A stretch of 46,812 nt of DNA from assembly GCA_017471925.1 (NCBI GenBank), contig JAFURM010000044.1, positions 1 to 46,812 on the forward strand, read 5' to 3'. The DNA comes from Bacteroides sp. (GTDB taxonomy: Bacteria > Bacteroidota > Bacteroidia > Bacteroidales > Bacteroidaceae). Below, one piece after another: positions 42,934 through 46,812 of the stretch. A model generated the notes under the pieces. The model was not told the DNA's origin. It was given only the letters and a program-made list of their open reading frames with translations, and did no database searches. A program made the translations under genes and the position numbers. The stretch's first letter is position 1; the number at the start of each line of letters is the position of its first letter.

Positions 42934-42953
42934 GAAGACTGTCAACAGTCTTC
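42934..42953. terminator. Palindrome spanning the mfd stop codon
   Basis: GAAGACTGT (42934-42942) and ACAGTCTTC (42945-42953) pair perfectly with a 2-nt centre. The mfd stop (42944-42942) and last codons lie in it. Downstream on the minus strand is TATAATTGAC, AT-rich but not a T run, so termination is uncertain. Confidence 0.5.
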
Positions 42954-45900
42954 CATCACGCCGATTTCGCGCAGCACGCTGACGGCCTCCTCCACGCTAT
43001 GCACCTCTTTCACGAGCATGGAGCGCTTGTTGTTCTGCTCGCGGAGGTCGCAACGGCGGGTGTATTTCATCATGTAGGCAATCATCTTGCCGAAGGCCCG
43101 GCTCTGATAGTAGGGGCTTTCGTGGTTGGAGACGAAGAAGAGCGTCATGCGTCCGCCCTTCAGGAAGACCTTCTCCACACCGAGGCGGGCGGCCAGGCGA
43201 CGCAGGGCGACGATGCGCAACAGTTCCTCCGTCTCGGGCGGCACGGGACCGAAGCGGTCCTCTAACCGGCTGCGGAAGGCATCCACCTCCTTGTCCAGCA
43301 CCAGCGTGTCCAGCTCCCGATAGAGCAACATGCGCTCGCTGCTGCCGGTGACGTAGGTGGCAGGCAGCAACAGCTCCAGATCGCTCTCCACCTGACACTC
43401 TTCCACAAACTGCTCGCCGGTGATCTTGCCGCTGCCGTCGGCAGCCTGCTGCTCCTCGGCACAGAGGTCGGCAAACTCGTCGTTCTTCAGCTCGCGCACG
43501 GCCTCGGTGAGAATCTTCTGATAGGTTTCATAGCCCAGGTCGGCAATGAAGCCGCTCTGCTCGGCACCGAGCATGTTGCCCGCACCGCGGATGTCCAGGT
43601 CCTGCATGGCAATGTGTATGCCGCTGCCCAGGTCGCTGAAGTTCTCAATGGCCTGCAGGCGGCGCTTGGCCTCGGGGGTGAGCGAGGAGAGGGGCGGCGC
43701 CAGGAGGTAGCAGAAGGCCTTCTTGTTGCTGCGGCCCACACGACCACGCATTTGGTGGAGGTCGCTGAGACCGAAGTTCTGCGCCTGATTGATGATGATG
43801 GTGTTGGCGTTGGGGATATCTATGCCGCTCTCAATGATGGTGGTGGCCAGAAGCACGTCATAGTCGTAGTTCACGAAGTCCAGGATAATCTTCTCTAACT
43901 CGGCAGGCTCCATCTGTCCGTGGCCGATGCAGACGCGGCAGTCGGGAATGTTGCGCTCTATCATTGCCTTCAGCTCATAGAGGTTGCTGATGCGGTTGTT
44001 CACGAAGAAGACCTGTCCGTTGCGGCTCATCTCGAAGTTGATGGCATCGGTGATGACTTCGGGATTGAAGGTGTGGACCTCGGTCTGAATGGGGTATCGG
44101 TTGGGCGGGGGCGTCTGGATGACGGAGAGGTCGCGTGCTCCCATCAGGGAGAACTGCAGGGTGCGCGGTATGGGGGTGGCGGTCATGGTGAGGGTGTCCA
44201 CATTCACCTTCAGCTGGCGCAGCTTCTCCTTGACGCTGACACCGAACTTCTGCTCTTCGTCGATGATGAGCAGGCCGAGGTCCTTGAACTTCACGTCCTT
44301 GCCCAAGATGCGATGGGTGCCAATGAGGATGTTCACGTCGCCGTCGGAAAGGCCCTTCAGAATGGCACGGCTCTGTGCGGCCGTGCGGGCACGGCTCAGG
44401 TACTCCACGCGGCAGGGCAGTTCCTTCAATCGTTCCTTGAAGGTCTGGAAGTGCTGATAGGCCAGCACGGTGGTGGGCACGAGCACGGCCACCTGCTTAT
44501 TGTCGCAGGCAGCCTTGAAGGCAGCCCTGACGGCCACTTCGGTCTTGCCGAAGCCCACATCACCACACACTAAGCGGTCCATCGGACGCGTGCTCTCCAT
44601 GTCGGCCTTCACGTCGGCCGTGGCTTTGCTCTGGTCGGGAGTGTCCTCGTAGAGGAAGGAGGCTTCCAGCTCGCGCTGCAGGAAGCTGTCGGGACTGTAG
44701 GCAAAGCCTTTCTCCTCGCGCCGCTGCGAATAGAGCCTGATGAGGTCGCGGGCAATGTCCTTGATTTTAGTCTTCGTGCGCTCCTTCAGCTTCTCCCAGG
44801 CTCCGGTGCCCAGCTTGTTCAGGCGGGGCGGCTCGCCCTCCTTGCCCTTGTACTTAGAGACTTTGTGTAGGGAGTGTATGGAGACGAAGACGACATCCTC
44901 GTTCTGATAGACAATCTTCATCACCTCCTGCGTGGTGTTGCCGTTGGGGATGCGCACCAGTCCGGCAAAGCGGCCCACGCCGTGGTCGGTATGCACCACG
45001 TAGTCGCCCGGCGTAAACTGATTGAGTTCCTTCAGTGAGAGGGCCACCTTTCCGCTCCGTGCCTTGTCGCTCTTCAGGCTGTACTTATGGAAGCGGTCGA
45101 ACAGCTGATGGTCGGTGAAGAAGCAGAGGCGCATGGTGTCGTCGGCAAAGCCCTCATGCAGCGTGCGCTCCACCGGCGTGAAGGTGATGGCATCGCCCCG
45201 GTCCTGGAAGATGGCGGCGATACGGTCGGTCTGCTTCATGCTGTCACTACATATATATAAGGTGTAGCCCTCCTCGGCATAACGCTTGAAGCTGTCGGCC
45301 ACGAGGTCGAAGTTTTTATGGAAGATGGGTTGTGCAGCGGTGTGAAAGGTGAGCGTGGCATCGGGACGGCCCGTGGGCTTGTTGCCAAACTCCAGACGGC
45401 GAAAGTCGAGGGCACGTAGGGTAAACTCGCCACCATCTATCAGTTTGCCGTTCAGGGAGATGCTACCGTTCTCCTCGGACTCACGGGTAGCAATGGCCTG
45501 CGGGGTGAGCGACTCGTCGTGCACCGTCTGTATGCGTTCGCGTAGCCACAGGAAGTCGCGCATGGCCAGCACAGTGCCAGCCGGCAGGAAGTCCAGGAAG
45601 GAGATCATCCCCCCTGCCCCGCCCTGCTCCAGGCTGTGGCTGAGGTCGGGCACGATGACAATGCTTTCACGCTTTTCACGCGAGAGTTGGGTGTCCACCT
45701 CGAAAGAGCGCAGGCTCTCCACCTCGTCGCCAAAGAAGTCTATGCGGAAGGGATATTCGGAAGAGAAGGAGAAGACGTCGATGATGCTGCCACGTACGGC
45801 ATACTGTCCCGGTTCGTAGACATAGTCCACATATTCAAAGCCATAGGAGCGCAACACCTCCACGACAAACTGCATGTCCACATGTTCACCGCTGAGCAGT

Positions 45901-46334
45901 TTCAGGGTCTTCTCGCCCAACTCCTTGCGGCTCACCACCTTCTCGGCCAGGGCATCGGGAAAGGTGACCACACAAAGTTCCTCGCCCTCCTTTTGCAGGC
46001 GGCTCAGCACCTCGGTGCGCAACACTTCGTTGGCCGCATCCTTCTGCCCATACTTAATGGCACGGCGGAAGGAGGAAGGGAAAAACAGCACCCGCTCCGT
46101 CCCCAGCACCTGCGTCAGGTCGTGATAGAAATAGCCTGCCTCCTCCTGGTCGTTCAGGATGAAAAGGAAGGGACACGCCGCCCGCTGCACCAATACGGAC
46201 GAGTAGATTGAGGCGGCAGAGGCACACAGTCCTCCGCAATAGAGGTGTTTCAGGGAGGAATCCTCCAGGATGCGTAGCATGCCCTCCACATTGGGATGGG
46301 CCGCATAGCGTTGTTGCAGTTCAGTGATAGTCAT
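42942..46334 (-). CDS. mfd: Transcription-repair coupling factor
   Basis: This 1130-residue protein displaces RNA polymerase stalled at DNA lesions and recruits UvrA. Order of parts: UvrB-like N-terminal region (~1-330), the RNA-polymerase interaction domain (FTPGDYVVHTDHGVGRFAGL, CarD-like), the translocase with Walker A GDVGFGKTE and DEEQKFGV box, helicase motifs TMTATPIPRTLQFSLMGARD and ATTIIESGIDIPNANT, QMRGRVGRS, and a C-terminal TRCF domain. I use the ATG at 46334 with GGAG eight bases upstream; an in-frame TTG four codons earlier is less likely. The last codons sit in a repeat-derived palindrome. Confidence 0.97.
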   Translation of the reverse strand: MTITELQQRYAAHPNVEGMLRILEDSSLKHLYCGGLCASAASIYSSVLVQRAACPFLFILNDQEEAGYFYHDLTQVLGTERVLFFPSSFRRAIKYGQKDAANEVLRTEVLSRLQKEGEELCVVTFPDALAEKVVSRKELGEKTLKLLSGEHVDMQFVVEVLRSYGFEYVDYVYEPGQYAVRGSIIDVFSFSSEYPFRIDFFGDEVESLRSFEVDTQLSREKRESIVIVPDLSHSLEQGGAGGMISFLDFLPAGTVLAMRDFLWLRERIQTVHDESLTPQAIATRESEENGSISLNGKLIDGGEFTLRALDFRRLEFGNKPTGRPDATLTFHTAAQPIFHKNFDLVADSFKRYAEEGYTLYICSDSMKQTDRIAAIFQDRGDAITFTPVERTLHEGFADDTMRLCFFTDHQLFDRFHKYSLKSDKARSGKVALSLKELNQFTPGDYVVHTDHGVGRFAGLVRIPNGNTTQEVMKIVYQNEDVVFVSIHSLHKVSKYKGKEGEPPRLNKLGTGAWEKLKERTKTKIKDIARDLIRLYSQRREEKGFAYSPDSFLQRELEASFLYEDTPDQSKATADVKADMESTRPMDRLVCGDVGFGKTEVAVRAAFKAACDNKQVAVLVPTTVLAYQHFQTFKERLKELPCRVEYLSRARTAAQSRAILKGLSDGDVNILIGTHRILGKDVKFKDLGLLIIDEEQKFGVSVKEKLRQLKVNVDTLTMTATPIPRTLQFSLMGARDLSVIQTPPPNRYPIQTEVHTFNPEVITDAINFEMSRNGQVFFVNNRISNLYELKAMIERNIPDCRVCIGHGQMEPAELEKIILDFVNYDYDVLLATTIIESGIDIPNANTIIINQAQNFGLSDLHQMRGRVGRSNKKAFCYLLAPPLSSLTPEAKRRLQAIENFSDLGSGIHIAMQDLDIRGAGNMLGAEQSGFIADLGYETYQKILTEAVRELKNDEFADLCAEEQQAADGSGKITGEQFVEECQVESDLELLLPATYVTGSSERMLLYRELDTLVLDKEVDAFRSRLEDRFGPVPPETEELLRIVALRRLAARLGVEKVFLKGGRMTLFFVSNHESPYYQSRAFGKMIAYMMKYTRRCDLREQNNKRSMLVKEVHSVEEAVSVLREIGVMEDC

Positions 46335-46356
46335 AACGTTCTCCAAATTCAGGGTA

Positions 46357-46364
46357 CAAAAGTA
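46357..46364 (-). promoter_or_regulatory. -7 box for mfd
   Basis: TACTTTTG on the minus strand (46364-46357), 22 bases before the ATG. Confidence 0.5.
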
Positions 46365-46468
46365 GCAAAATCCTGCAGGATAACGAAATGATAGAAAATC
46401 TTAGCACTCCCACCAGCACATTAATGATTCTTAGAATCTGTGTTTATCAATTATTAGTCCCAAAGGCC

Positions 46469-46595
46469 TGAATGGAAAAGCCACTGAACTTTGACCCTTT
46501 TGGCCAAATAGAATTTGTCCCCTTTGGCTTTAATGTGATTGACCCTTTAAAGTCCTGGTGATAGGGGTCAATTTTATATTACCCTTTTTAATTCT
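46469..46595. repeat. IS21-type element end with terminal repeats
   Basis: TTTGACCCTTT (46490), TTTGTCCCCTTT (46514) and ATTGACCCTTT (46538) recur every 24 bp, as expected for the multiple terminal repeats of IS21-family elements. TGAATGGAAAAGCC at 46469 is a likely outer end, because these elements end in TG/CA. The exact boundary is inferred. Confidence 0.65.
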
Positions 46596-46812
46596 TTAGT
46601 TTTTCTTAGGCCTTAACTTACGCATACTTTCACCGTATAACTCTATGGTATGGGCTGTATGGATAATTCGTTCCAGAATAGCATCGGCTATTGTCGGGTC
46701 GCCCACCATGTCATACCAGCTGGATGATGGGTACTGCGAGGTTATGATGATGGATTTCCGTTCATGCCTGTCTTCAATGATTTCGAGCAGAATGGGACGT
46801 TCCTTGGCATCA
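46596..46812 (-). CDS. istB: IS21-family IstB ATPase, C-terminal part (cut by window edge)
   Basis: The minus strand encodes 71 residues ending in TAA at 46598-46596. The sequence has [18 protein letters not shown], then [15 protein letters not shown] and [13 protein letters not shown], the standard C-terminal motifs of IstB (DnaA-like AAA+ helper of IS21 transposition). The N-terminal Walker motifs and istA lie beyond the window. The frame is intact as far as visible, so the element may be complete and active. Confidence 0.93.
   Translation of the reverse strand, partial: DAKERPILLEIIEDRHERKSIIITSQYPSSSWYDMVGDPTIADAILERIIHTAHTIELYGESMRKLRPKKN

Overview
The window is chromosomal DNA from a member of the Bacteroidota, most likely a Bacteroides or Phocaeicola relative. 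Three things point there. At least ten genes have the Bacteroides -7 promoter box TAnnTTTG, once with TTTG 19 bases upstream. The gene families are typical of the group: BACON-domain amylase, DUF3869, DUF4836, DUF4738 and DUF4890 proteins, a fimbrillin-like lipoprotein and many lipobox signals. The intergenic DNA carries the palindromic and tandem repeats common in these genomes. No rRNA, tRNA or CRISPR array was seen.

Layout. 1-3957 (+): the 3' part of a putative outer-membrane beta-barrel gene, a DUF3869 lipoprotein and an OmpA-family protein, probably one envelope operon, ended by a strong terminator. 4107-8453 (+): nth, pgk and a TPR protein. 8502-11315 (-): a tightly packed operon of nitroreductase, small membrane protein, DUF2520 Rossmann protein, kdsC and maf, with the best-matching promoter in the window. 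11556-12539 (+): a GNAT/FemAB-like acyltransferase.

12738-23090 is a glycan-use region. A GH13 amylase lipoprotein has its own promoter. An operon GH53-GH53-GH2 (-) is read away from a divergent LacI-type regulator, and an SLC45-like MFS sugar transporter follows (+). The enzymes suggest beta-1,4-galactan use: the lipoprotein GH53 enzymes would cut the chain, the periplasmic GH2 would release galactose, and the MFS protein would import the product. No SusC/SusD pair is present. A perfect LacI-type operator and a second palindrome overlapping the lacI promoter suggest local control.

23254-31001 (+) holds a DUF5063 protein with a Cys/His tail, an RNase D-like exonuclease, an RlmI-type methyltransferase, a candidate small RNA with a 16-bp palindrome in front of it, a nucleoside MFS permease, rsmE, a DUF4836 lipoprotein, and an ABC ATPase with its permease. 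31157-34731 holds metY (-), a LysM-amidase (+), and a decayed fimbrillin-type gene (-) preceded by a 42-residue microprotein and a leader with a terminator. 35265-41077 (-) holds a phosphohexomutase, a C69 dipeptidase, an M23 peptidase and a DUF4738 lipoprotein. 41078-42941 is repeat-rich around one DUF4890 gene. 42942-46334 (-) is mfd, and the right edge holds the 3' end of an IS21-type istB.

The most unusual signal is four separate intergenic arrays of degenerate tandem units with a period of about 22-23 bp. Each array has a different sequence. In at least two, neighbouring units are inverted so that they fold into hairpins.
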